NCBI GenBank assembly: GCA_964582705.1
Contig: CAZOTE010000029.1
Location: 1-23,012 of the forward strand
Length of the DNA: 23,012 nucleotides
Direction of reading: 5' to 3'
DNA from: Alkalibacter sp964582705
GTDB lineage: Bacteria; Bacillota; Clostridia; Eubacteriales; Alkalibacteraceae
Position 1 is the first letter of the stretch. The number at the start of each line of letters is the position of its first letter. Both the position numbers and the translations under genes were made by a program. Under the pieces are notes generated by a model. The model saw only the letters and a list, made by a program, of their open reading frames with translations. It searched no databases and was not told the DNA's origin. Of this stretch, positions 13,122-21,041 are shown in pieces.

Positions 13122-14066
13122 TTAAGCCAAGTTTCTGGCAATACTGATATCAGTAACCAATACGTTGATTAAGTCTGTATTCAAAATCCCTTTGATTGCC
13201 TCAAGCTTATCCATGTGCCCTGCAATCCCAACTCTTAATGGAGTTCTTCTGATGTTGTCCAAAGAAATTCCTATGACTCTTTGATTTGATTCGAATTTGT
13301 CACCGTTTCCAAATTCATCTACAAATATATTGCAGACGTCGGCGACTGCCCCTTTTTCGGCAATCTGTTCCAACTCTTCATTAGTCAAGAACTCTGCTAT
13401 CATTTTAACTGTTGATTGCAAGGTAGACGATCCTATCCCCATGAGGGCAATGTCCAGCTTTTCAGTCAAAGAGAGAACCGATTTTATTCCGGGATCTTCG
13501 ATCAACATCTTTTTATTCTCAAGCTTTTCAACAATTGCCGGAGCGTGAAGTATCTTTGAGTTTCCTTTTAAGACTCTGGCAAAGTTAAGGGCTATATTGT
13601 TAGTTTGAATATTCGGTATATACTGGCCGTTTCCTCCTACCATGGGTATAAAGGTTATATCGTTGTTTTTTGTGTTTTCAATGTACTTTGGTATTTCAGC
13701 CAAGGTAGTTCCGCTGGAAACTCCAACTAGCATTCCTTGCTTTAAGACCCTGGTCAAATATTTAGCAGCTTCCTTGGCCAAAGCCTTTTTGATATCGCTT
13801 TCATCTTCGGAACCCAAGTCTGCGATTATGACCTCTGTCAAACCGTATTTGTCTTCGATCTTCTTCTCAAGCTCCAAGATCTCTTCCGGATACGGATTAT
13901 TTATTTTGAATTCAATTATCTTCTTTTCCTTAGCATAATTTATGATTCTTGAAACTGTAGCTTTGGATACGCCAAGTTTTTCCGCTACTTCATTTTGTTT
14001 CAAATTATCTTCATAGTGCATTTTGGCACATCTAACCATCAGGCGGACATCATATCTGTAATCCAT
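13122..14066 (-). CDS. SorC/DeoR-type sugar-responsive transcriptional regulator
   Basis: 314 residues. The N-terminal helix-turn-helix (LKQNEVAEKLGVSKATVSRIINYAKEKKIIEF, about 22-53) is of the SorC type. The C-terminal sugar-phosphate-binding domain (about 60-310) shows VGVSSGTTLAEI, PMVGGNGQY, LMGIGSS, GAVADVCNIFVDEFG and the final VLVTDISIARNLA, typical of SorC/DeoR/CggR effector domains. It is expected to be a tetramer sensing a phosphorylated sugar or polyol. It is the first gene after the promoter at 14135-14163, and the two palindromes between promoter and start codon are its likely binding sites, so it probably controls itself and the whole operon. AAAGGA lies 8 nt before the ATG. Confidence 0.92.
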   Translation of the reverse strand: MDYRYDVRLMVRCAKMHYEDNLKQNEVAEKLGVSKATVSRIINYAKEKKIIEFKINNPYPEEILELEKKIEDKYGLTEVIIADLGSEDESDIKKALAKEAAKYLTRVLKQGMLVGVSSGTTLAEIPKYIENTKNNDITFIPMVGGNGQYIPNIQTNNIALNFARVLKGNSKILHAPAIVEKLENKKMLIEDPGIKSVLSLTEKLDIALMGIGSSTLQSTVKMIAEFLTNEELEQIAEKGAVADVCNIFVDEFGNGDKFESNQRVIGISLDNIRRTPLRVGIAGHMDKLEAIKGILNTDLINVLVTDISIARNLA

Positions 14067-14093
14067 AGCTAATTTCCTTTCATAATCATTTAT

Positions 14094-14109
14094 GTGAAAT
14101 TTATTTCAC
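14094..14109. promoter_or_regulatory. Operator-like palindrome 1 for the SorC-type regulator
   Basis: GTGAAAT-AA-ATTTCAC on the minus strand: perfect 7-bp arms with a 2-bp centre, located about 20 to 35 nt downstream of the inferred transcription start. Its shape and its place directly before the regulator gene make it the prime operator candidate; binding here would block the elongating or initiating polymerase. Confidence 0.7.
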
Positions 14110-14112
14110 ACT

Positions 14113-14128
14113 TTGATATTCATTTCAT
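14113..14128. promoter_or_regulatory. Operator-like palindrome 2 at the transcription start
   Basis: The minus strand reads ATGAAATGAATATCAA, a near copy of palindrome 1 with one broken base pair (TGAAAT/ATATCA). Its centre is 19 bp from the other, nearly two helical turns, so both would be on about the same face. It overlaps the inferred start point near 14128. Confidence 0.55.
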
Positions 14129-14134
14129 GCCTAA

Positions 14135-14163
14135 ATAATACCCTGTCTGAAAACGAAAGTCAA
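14135..14163 (-). promoter_or_regulatory. Sigma-A promoter of the polyol PTS operon
   Basis: TTGACT (14163-14158), a 17-bp spacer and TATTAT (14140-14135) on the minus strand. It is the only strong promoter upstream of the eight-gene operon. The 170 bp to its right, up to the terminator at 14334, is AT-rich and shows no other feature I can support. Confidence 0.78.
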
Positions 14164-14333
14164 CACTTTTTATTTAATATTTTATTATAATATTTAAAGT
14201 CTTTCCGTTTTCATCTCGTTACATGTTGGAAAATCAAGCTTTTTAAAATTTTCTCAACCAGGTTTTCAAAATACATTTTCATAAAATGTTGTTTTTTAAA
14301 ATCATTGTTTTGTTGTCTTTGAAAAATTCGACT

Positions 14334-14360
14334 AAAAAAAGACCAGCCTACAGACCGGTC
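14334..14360 (-). terminator. Intrinsic terminator overlapping the GGDEF gene's stop codon
   Basis: GACCGGTC-TGTA-GGCTGGTC (8-bp stem with two G-U pairs) followed by seven T on the minus strand. The TAG stop codon straddles the loop and the base of the 3' arm, so ribosomes finishing translation would sit on the hairpin. This is an unusually compact arrangement. Confidence 0.8.
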
Positions 14361-16525
14361 CCTTTAACCACTATTTCAAAACAATTCCTTCCTTTTTTCT
14401 TTGCTTTGTACAAAGCGATATCCGCAATATTTAATAACTCTTTGTATTTCAACTCTTTGTATTTCGTTTTGTGTAATGCAGCTCCTACGGTAACCGTAAT
14501 ATTATTTGATACCTGGGAGTAATCATGACAAATATTCAATCCCCTTACCCCTTTGATTATGTTCGAGCATATGGATGATACAGCTGCATCATCCTTTATA
14601 TCATCAATAATGATGAGCATTTCATCTCCCCCATACCTATATACGCGTTTGATTCCCATATTTTCTTTTAACAAAAATTCTGAGATTCTTTTTAATGCCG
14701 CATCTCCTGCCAAGTGGCCGTAGTGATCGTTGTAATCCTTAAAATAATCTATATCTACCATTATTGCGCAGATATTGTTGTGCATGTTTTTATTCTCCAC
14801 CATGATTCCCAAATCTCTGAAAAGGGCATGTTTGTTGTACAAGCCCGTCAATCCGTCCTGTCTGGAGATTTTAAACAGCATATCGTTGATTCTTTTCAGT
14901 TCTTTTTGGTTTTCTGCTTTTATTCTTATTTCCTTTGCCAAGCGTTTGGATTCCCTGGCGTTTTCGTACGCCGCAGCAAAATGGCTTGACAGTATTTTCA
15001 GGGCTTTTATTTTCTCCCCCGACTCCATTTCATGATAATCGGTTGATATTCCCATATATCCTATTTTTTCCTTATCTAGTGTCATGGGTATAAATGTCAA
15101 ATTCTTCACGCCCTCGAATAAAAACTTATTTACCCTGAAACGTTTATATGAAAACTCGACTACATCCTCGATGAAAGTCGGGCTTTCTCTATCCAACAAG
15201 TATCTCTCCAAGGTCTTAGGCGTGACGTTCACTGCATGTCCTGCGATTCGCCTGCCCTCTTTCACTGAAAACATGTAATCCAGCTTTCCCAATTTCGAAT
15301 CGTATAAACCCACTGTCATAAAATCTATATCCGCAAGCTTGTTGGCGTAATCGTAGGCCATATCCAAGACCTTGTCTGGATTCATGGTAGAGGTCATGGC
15401 TCCTGCGGCTTTCTGAAGCAACTTCCAGTCATCATAGGAGCGTTTAGTTTTCTCAAGCTTTGACACCAGCTTCGTGTTTCTGCTTTTAAGTTCAGACAGT
15501 TCTCCTCGCAATATCTCGTTGTCGTTGATTATCTGCTTCAGCTTTAAATCCAAATCCCTGTCAGACTCTTTTAGCTGAGAAATTCTTTTGCCTGTCTGTA
15601 TTTCATGTCTCAAGGCCTCTTTATAAATCTCGTTGGAACTTCTATAGTCATTATTCTCTTCATATTCCTTGGCTATTAATAGCAAGGGATTATGATATTT
15701 TAATATAAATCGATTGTCTTTTATCAGCTGAAACAATTGCTCCGATTCTATATGATCAGATGACCTTCCAACTCTTGATTTAATAAAATATGCAATACAC
15801 TTCAGCTTATAAATATTAGTCTTGTCCTCTATATTACGGGCTTTTTGAAAAGCACTGTTGAGATACATTTCAGCTTCGGTAAATCTATTTGCCTGAACCA
15901 TAAAATCAACCCTCGCTGTCAGGGAATTAATTTCTGCAAATATATTTTCACATTCCACTTTTTCGCTTTCTCCTAAAAAAAAGCCCGCATTCTCTAAGTC
16001 ATCCTTCTTGAGGTAGATTTGAGCAATGAATGCCAGCATATTTTTTTCCAGTGCGCCCATTGTATATTCCCTTGCCTGTTTTAGTGCTTTGAATCCATAC
16101 TCCAGGGAGCCGTCCCACATTCCTGAAAAATAATACCCTAGCGATATCTGGCTGTAGGGATAAACCAATAAATCCTCCATACTGTTTTCCTTGGCCAGCT
16201 TTAACTGTTCCACAGCACCTTCAAATACATGACTGAAATCGTCATTAATCATATTCCAAAATATATCAAGGTTCCCAAGCTTAAATCTGATCGATGATTC
16301 ATCTAGATCTCCCGACAGCCTCTTGCAGGTCTCCATACACTTCTTGCCCTTGTCAAGCTCAAGCCTGTAGAAATAGACATTGGCCATTTTATAAAATATA
16401 TCATGAAGCTCCCTGCTCTTTCCTGAAGAACTGTTTATTTTTATTTTTAATATCTTCAGCATATCATCTGTCTTAAGTATCCCTAAATTATGAAATTCAC
16501 TTACAATTAAATGAATGGATAGCAT
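14348..16525 (-). CDS. Diguanylate cyclase with N-terminal helical (TPR-like) repeats and GAF domain
   Basis: 725 residues, no signal peptide or membrane segment, so a soluble c-di-GMP synthase. Residues 1 to about 310 are TPR-like helical repeats, followed by a coiled coil (about 330-375), a GAF-like sensor (about 380-545) and a C-terminal GGDEF domain (about 565-720). The signature is GGDEM at 632-636; the metal and substrate residues of VDIDYFKDYNDHYGHLAGD are kept, so activity is likely despite Met for Phe. No RxxD inhibitory site precedes the signature, suggesting no product feedback. A 15-bp tandem duplication (14436-14465) repeats KYKEL. The ATG at 16525 has GGTGA upstream. It is monocistronic: a hairpin lies upstream and a terminator downstream. 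The ligand is unknown. Confidence 0.9.
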   Translation of the reverse strand: MLSIHLIVSEFHNLGILKTDDMLKILKIKINSSSGKSRELHDIFYKMANVYFYRLELDKGKKCMETCKRLSGDLDESSIRFKLGNLDIFWNMINDDFSHVFEGAVEQLKLAKENSMEDLLVYPYSQISLGYYFSGMWDGSLEYGFKALKQAREYTMGALEKNMLAFIAQIYLKKDDLENAGFFLGESEKVECENIFAEINSLTARVDFMVQANRFTEAEMYLNSAFQKARNIEDKTNIYKLKCIAYFIKSRVGRSSDHIESEQLFQLIKDNRFILKYHNPLLLIAKEYEENNDYRSSNEIYKEALRHEIQTGKRISQLKESDRDLDLKLKQIINDNEILRGELSELKSRNTKLVSKLEKTKRSYDDWKLLQKAAGAMTSTMNPDKVLDMAYDYANKLADIDFMTVGLYDSKLGKLDYMFSVKEGRRIAGHAVNVTPKTLERYLLDRESPTFIEDVVEFSYKRFRVNKFLFEGVKNLTFIPMTLDKEKIGYMGISTDYHEMESGEKIKALKILSSHFAAAYENARESKRLAKEIRIKAENQKELKRINDMLFKISRQDGLTGLYNKHALFRDLGIMVENKNMHNNICAIMVDIDYFKDYNDHYGHLAGDAALKRISEFLLKENMGIKRVYRYGGDEMLIIIDDIKDDAAVSSICSNIIKGVRGLNICHDYSQVSNNITVTVGAALHKTKYKELKYKELLNIADIALYKAKKKGRNCFEIVVKGTGL
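14436..14465. repeat. 15-bp perfect tandem duplication inside the GGDEF coding region
   Basis: AACTCTTTGTATTTC occurs twice head to tail on the plus strand. In the gene this adds exactly five codons and duplicates KYKEL just before the conserved C-terminal ADIALYKAKKKGRN helix. The reading frame is kept. Confidence 0.9.
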
Positions 16526-16626
16526 ATCAATTCACCGTCCCAAATTTTTATATTCAAACGCATTTTCTAAACTAGAGCTTCTGCTGATTAGCATTACGAA
16601 ATCGCTGCTGTATCTCAGCTTTTCCC

Positions 16627-16667
16627 ATATAAATAACAGCAGGAAAAAAACCTGCTGTCATTTATAT
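16627..16667. terminator. Long stem-loop between the giant activase gene and the GGDEF gene
   Basis: Two 17-nt arms (ATATAAATGACAGCAGG and CCTGCTGTTATTTATAT on the minus strand, one G-U pair) enclose a seven-T loop. It is the obvious candidate for ending the kinase-activase transcript, but on either strand no T-run directly follows the stem. On the plus strand a run of ten T starts about 12 nt after it. It may be a bidirectional end signal or an mRNA-stabilising element; the stretch 16526-16719 holds nothing else I can support. Confidence 0.5.
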
Positions 16668-16719
16668 CGGATAATATTCTTTTTTTTTAAGTACTCTGGA
16701 CAAGCTTTTTCATCTTATG

Positions 16720-19700
16720 TCAAACGTGATCTTTTTGAGTTTTTTTCTTTAAGTTCTTGTTTGCCACAGCCATCATGAGTTTTATTCTGTTTAACTGGTT
16801 GACTTCGCTTGCTCCCGGATCATAATCAATAGCGGCGATATTGGCATAAGGATACATGGCCCGTATGGGCTTCATCATCCCCTTGCCCATTACGTGGTTG
16901 GGCAGACATGCAAATGGCTGCACGCACACTATGTTTTCGATCCCTTCTTCAATCAACTCCATCATCTCAGCGGTCAAAAACCACCCTTCTCCTCCCTGAT
17001 TGCCTAAGTCTATAAGCTTTTGAGCCATTTCAGCCTTATGGGTTATGGGTGTCGGCGGTCTGAACCTTTCGCTTTTTTCCAGACACTTTTTCATTCTGCT
17101 CCTGTACCATTCAATCAGTCCTATAAACCTGCTGCTATTTTTCATGGACTTTTTGCTGGTGTAAAATGCATGGTGTTTATAAACTCCATTGTACGCGCAG
17201 TAAAGGAAAAAATCCAAAATGTCTGGAACAACTACTTCAGCACCTTCTTCTTCAAGAACGTTTATTAAATCATTGTTTGCTGTGGGATGGTATTTAACCA
17301 AAATCTCACCAACAATCGCTACTTTGGGTTTTATCTCGCTTTTTAAGGCAAGAGCATCGAATTCGTCGACTATTCTTTCTATATTTTTACCAAATTCCAT
17401 AAGATTTCCCGACTCTATGTTTCCCTTAGCCCGGTCTCTCCATTTTTCATAGAGCTTATTTGCAGATCCCTCTGTCTTTTCATAAGGTCTTGTCCTATAC
17501 AAAACCCTCTGGAATAAATCTCCATACACCATAGCCATGATGCCTCTATTGACCATGGGAATAGAAATCTTGAATCCGGGATTTCTCTCCAACCCTGTCA
17601 GGTTGGCCGAAATAACAGGTATATGTCCCATGTTGCTGTCGTTTAGTGCCTTCCTGATAAATCCAACGTAATTAGAAGCCCGACAAGGTCCCCCTGTTTG
17701 AGACATGACCAAGGAAACATTGTCCAGATCATACTCCCCTGATTTCAAGGCATTCATCATCTGCCCAATTACAAGTATGGAAGGATAACAAGCATCGTTG
17801 TTAACGTATTTTAGTCCTTCTTCTATGGCGCTGTTGTCTACATCCGGCAGTACTTTTACATTATATCCCGACTTGGACATAGCCCCTTCGATGAAGTCAA
17901 AATGTATAGGAGACATCTGGGGCACCAACAATGTGTGGTTCTTTTTCATTTCAGCAGTGAACTTTGGAGGCTTAGGCCTTTTCTTAATACTTCTGATCTG
18001 GTAATTGTTGCCAATTCTATCATCCATGGCCGCTTTAAGGGATCTAAGCCTGATTCTTACAGCACCGAGATTATTTCCTTCGTCAATCTTGATTAGCGTG
18101 TATATTCTTCCCTTTTCTTTAAGGAGTTCCTGGGCCTGATCGCTGGTGACCGCGTCTATGCCGCAGCCGAATGAGGTTAACTGCACGAATTCTATATTCT
18201 CATTTCGTGACGCGAACTCCGCAGCGGCATATAGTCTGGTGTGATACTTCCATTGGTCGAGAACCCGTAGCGGTTCGCTCAATTTTCCCAAATGAGATAC
18301 TGAATCTTCTGTCAAAACCGCCATTCCCATATCTTTTATCAAATTCGGTATGCCGTGGTGTATCTCGGGATCCACATGATATGGTCTTCCTGCAAGGATT
18401 ATCGCCTTTATATTGTTTTTATTTATGTACTCAAGGGTCTCCTCACCCTTTTTCATGATTCTTTGTCTGAACGAGACTCTTTCGTTCCATGCCTTTTTGC
18501 AGGCTGATGCTATATGCTCCTTTTCAAATCCTCTTTTTGCAAATTCTACAACAAGTCTGGTCTTTATCTTGTCATAGTTCTCCATCGTTATGAAGAAGTT
18601 TACGTATTCCGTCTCAGATGTGCCTATATCATCCAGATTATGCTTTATGGTCTCGGGATATGAAGTCACTATGGGACAACTATAACAGTTGTCTGCTTCT
18701 TTGAATTCTTTTTCCTCGTAAGGTACGCAGGGATAGAATATCATATCCACTCCTTGTTTCAATAGGTTCACGATATGCCCGTGGACCAATTTAGCGGGGT
18801 AGCACACGGATTCAGAGGGTATGGTCTCAATTCCCTCTTCAAAAATCTTTTTGCTGCTGTGGGGCGAAATTACTACATCATAGCCCAAATCAGTAAAGAA
18901 CGTATGCCAGAAAGGGTAGTTTTCGTACATGTTCAGTACCCTTGGGATTCCAACGGTGCCCCTGGAAATTTCATTCTTTTTATTGTTTTCATAAGCAAAC
19001 AGCTCTTTATATTTATAATCGTAAAGGTCGGGCATTTCGGGCTTTTTCGCTCCACCTAATATACCCAGTCCTTTTTCGCATCTGTTTCCGGAAATGTACT
19101 TTCTTCCATCAGAAAACTTGTTGACTGTAAGAAGGCAATTATTTGTGCAAGCCTTGCACCGTTTGAATTTTATATCTATGTCGAATTTTTCTAGCTCTTG
19201 AGGCTTTAACATCGCCGATTCTTCGGATCCGTCGTATCGTTCTCTGGCTATCAAGGCGGCACCAAAAGCTCCCATGATTCCGGAAATATCCGGCCTTATG
19301 ACATTCCTTCCAGAAATTTTCTCCAACCCACGGAGTACCGCATCGCTGTAAAAAGTCCCTCCCTGCACGACTATATTCTCTCCCAGTTCATCCATATTCC
19401 TGATCTTAATTACCTTTTGCAAGGCATTTCTTATGACAGAATAAGACAACCCTGCTGAAATATCTCCTACGCTTGCTCCCTCTTTTTGTGCCTGTTTCAC
19501 CCTGGAATTCATAAATACAGTACATCTTGTTCCAAGATCTACCGGGCTGTCGGCAAGGAGCGCCGCATTTGCAAAGCCTTGCACATCTAAGCCTAAAGAT
19601 TTTGCGAAAGTCTCCAAAAACGACCCGCATCCGGATGAACAAGCTTCGTTCAATACTATATCATCAATTATTCCGTCGACGATTTTTATACACTTCATAT

Positions 19701-20979
19701 CCTGTCCACCAATGTCCAGTATGAAATCCACCTGGGGAAGAAAGTATTTTGCCCCTTTGTAGTGGGCCATGGTCTCTATCTCTCCAATGTCTATTTTTAA
19801 AGCAGATTTAATAAGCGCTTCGCCGTATCCCGTCACTGCTCCATTTACTATCTTAATGTCTTCGTGAACAAGGGTGTATACTTCCTTTAGTATTCCAATA
19901 GCTTGATTTAACGGACTCCCCTGATTACCGCTATAGTAGGTGTAAAGAAGTTGGCCTTCTTCCCCTATCAGCGCCGCCTTGGACGTGGTTGACCCGGCAT
20001 CAATTCCAAGATATGCCTTGCCCTTGTACGAAGATATATCCTCTCGCTTGACTCTTTCCCTTTCGTGCCTTTTCCTAAACTCCAAAAGATCCGCTTCGCT
20101 TTTAAAAAGAGGTTCCAGCCTATGTATTTCCTTTAACTGCACATCACCCATACCGGAGGTTTTTTCCATAATTTCCCCCAGGCTTGTAGTTTCATCATTT
20201 TCAAATGAATCAAATGCTGCTCCTAGAGCAACAAAAAGCTGCGAGTTTTCCGGAAACCTTATCTGGTCGTCCTCCATCTCCAAAGTTTCTATGAATCTCT
20301 TTCTGAGCTCTGATAAAAAATACAGAGGGCCTCCCAAAAATGCAACATTGCCTACTATAGGTTTGCCGCAAGCTAATCCGCTTATGGTCTGATTTACCAC
20401 TGCTTGAAATACGGAAGCAGCGATGTCTTCTTTTTTTGCCCCTTCGTTTAGAAGCGGTTGTACGTCGGTTTTAGCAAATACGCCGCACCTTGAGGCTATG
20501 GGATATATAACCCCGTATTCCTTGGCTAAATTGTTGAGACCAGATGCGTCACACTCCAAAAGGGAAGCCATTTGGTCTATGAACGCACCCGTGCCTCCAG
20601 CACAAGTGCCGTTCATTCTCTGTTCTATGGAATGGTCAAAGTAAGTAATTTTAGCATCTTCTCCGCCAAGCTCTATAACTACATCAGTGTCAGGGATAGT
20701 CTTTTCCACTGCCAATGTGGATGCTATGACTTCCTGTACAAATTTTATGCCCAGCCATTTAGAAACAGACAACCCTCCGGAGCCTGTAACGGATGCTTTA
20801 AGTTCAATGTTTCCTATTTGATCGTAGGCTTCTTCAATTACCGATTTTATCGTCGCTTTTATGTTCGACAAATGCCTTCTGTATACGCTGTATGTAATTT
20901 TATCATTTTCCAGAACCACAAGTTTAATAGTAGTCGATCCTACATCCAGTCCCAAATTGTAGCGCTTTTTATCTGACAT
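16720..20979 (-). CDS. Giant fused acyl-CoA dehydratase activase/dehydratase-like protein
   Basis: About 1419 residues. Two ASKHA activase (BcrAD/BadFG/HgdC) domains are fused: domain 1 (about 8-260) with DVGSTTIK, TCAGGTGAF (C127) and SRCGVF (C166); domain 2 (about 322-585) with DAGSTTSK, ACSSGCGSF (C448, C452) and TRCTVF (C487), numbering from a TTG 3 nt upstream. A Cys-rich segment (C609-x2-C612-x3-C616 ... C635), a DUF2229-like part (about 675-900) and a 2-hydroxyglutaryl-CoA dehydratase D-like region (about 1040-1300) follow. Known: HgdC homodimers hold one [4Fe-4S] between two Cys pairs and use ATP to send low-potential electrons to the dehydratase. Here the pseudo-dimer and its acceptor are one chain. 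The real reaction is unknown. GGGAGG lies 12 nt before this ATG and 9 before the TTG. It follows the FGGY kinase by about 60 nt. Confidence 0.88.
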   Translation of the reverse strand: MSDKKRYNLGLDVGSTTIKLVVLENDKITYSVYRRHLSNIKATIKSVIEEAYDQIGNIELKASVTGSGGLSVSKWLGIKFVQEVIASTLAVEKTIPDTDVVIELGGEDAKITYFDHSIEQRMNGTCAGGTGAFIDQMASLLECDASGLNNLAKEYGVIYPIASRCGVFAKTDVQPLLNEGAKKEDIAASVFQAVVNQTISGLACGKPIVGNVAFLGGPLYFLSELRKRFIETLEMEDDQIRFPENSQLFVALGAAFDSFENDETTSLGEIMEKTSGMGDVQLKEIHRLEPLFKSEADLLEFRKRHERERVKREDISSYKGKAYLGIDAGSTTSKAALIGEEGQLLYTYYSGNQGSPLNQAIGILKEVYTLVHEDIKIVNGAVTGYGEALIKSALKIDIGEIETMAHYKGAKYFLPQVDFILDIGGQDMKCIKIVDGIIDDIVLNEACSSGCGSFLETFAKSLGLDVQGFANAALLADSPVDLGTRCTVFMNSRVKQAQKEGASVGDISAGLSYSVIRNALQKVIKIRNMDELGENIVVQGGTFYSDAVLRGLEKISGRNVIRPDISGIMGAFGAALIARERYDGSEESAMLKPQELEKFDIDIKFKRCKACTNNCLLTVNKFSDGRKYISGNRCEKGLGILGGAKKPEMPDLYDYKYKELFAYENNKKNEISRGTVGIPRVLNMYENYPFWHTFFTDLGYDVVISPHSSKKIFEEGIETIPSESVCYPAKLVHGHIVNLLKQGVDMIFYPCVPYEEKEFKEADNCYSCPIVTSYPETIKHNLDDIGTSETEYVNFFITMENYDKIKTRLVVEFAKRGFEKEHIASACKKAWNERVSFRQRIMKKGEETLEYINKNNIKAIILAGRPYHVDPEIHHGIPNLIKDMGMAVLTEDSVSHLGKLSEPLRVLDQWKYHTRLYAAAEFASRNENIEFVQLTSFGCGIDAVTSDQAQELLKEKGRIYTLIKIDEGNNLGAVRIRLRSLKAAMDDRIGNNYQIRSIKKRPKPPKFTAEMKKNHTLLVPQMSPIHFDFIEGAMSKSGYNVKVLPDVDNSAIEEGLKYVNNDACYPSILVIGQMMNALKSGEYDLDNVSLVMSQTGGPCRASNYVGFIRKALNDSNMGHIPVISANLTGLERNPGFKISIPMVNRGIMAMVYGDLFQRVLYRTRPYEKTEGSANKLYEKWRDRAKGNIESGNLMEFGKNIERIVDEFDALALKSEIKPKVAIVGEILVKYHPTANNDLINVLEEEGAEVVVPDILDFFLYCAYNGVYKHHAFYTSKKSMKNSSRFIGLIEWYRSRMKKCLEKSERFRPPTPITHKAEMAQKLIDLGNQGGEGWFLTAEMMELIEEGIENIVCVQPFACLPNHVMGKGMMKPIRAMYPYANIAAIDYDPGASEVNQLNRIKLMMAVANKNLKKKTQKDHV

Positions 20980-21041
20980 CAATTGCTTATTCCTCCCAAT
21001 ATGACTTTACAATCAATTCATATATCTTATTCTTATTAGCG

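Noticed and set aside
16526..16626. c-di-GMP riboswitch in the leader of the GGDEF gene
   Set aside because: The conserved GEMM core and tetraloop-receptor features were not found; only short local stems are present.
19406..19642. 78-codon minus-strand ORF within the giant activase gene
   Set aside because: It overlaps the gene in another frame on the same strand and is Arg/Cys-rich, as expected of an out-of-frame reading.
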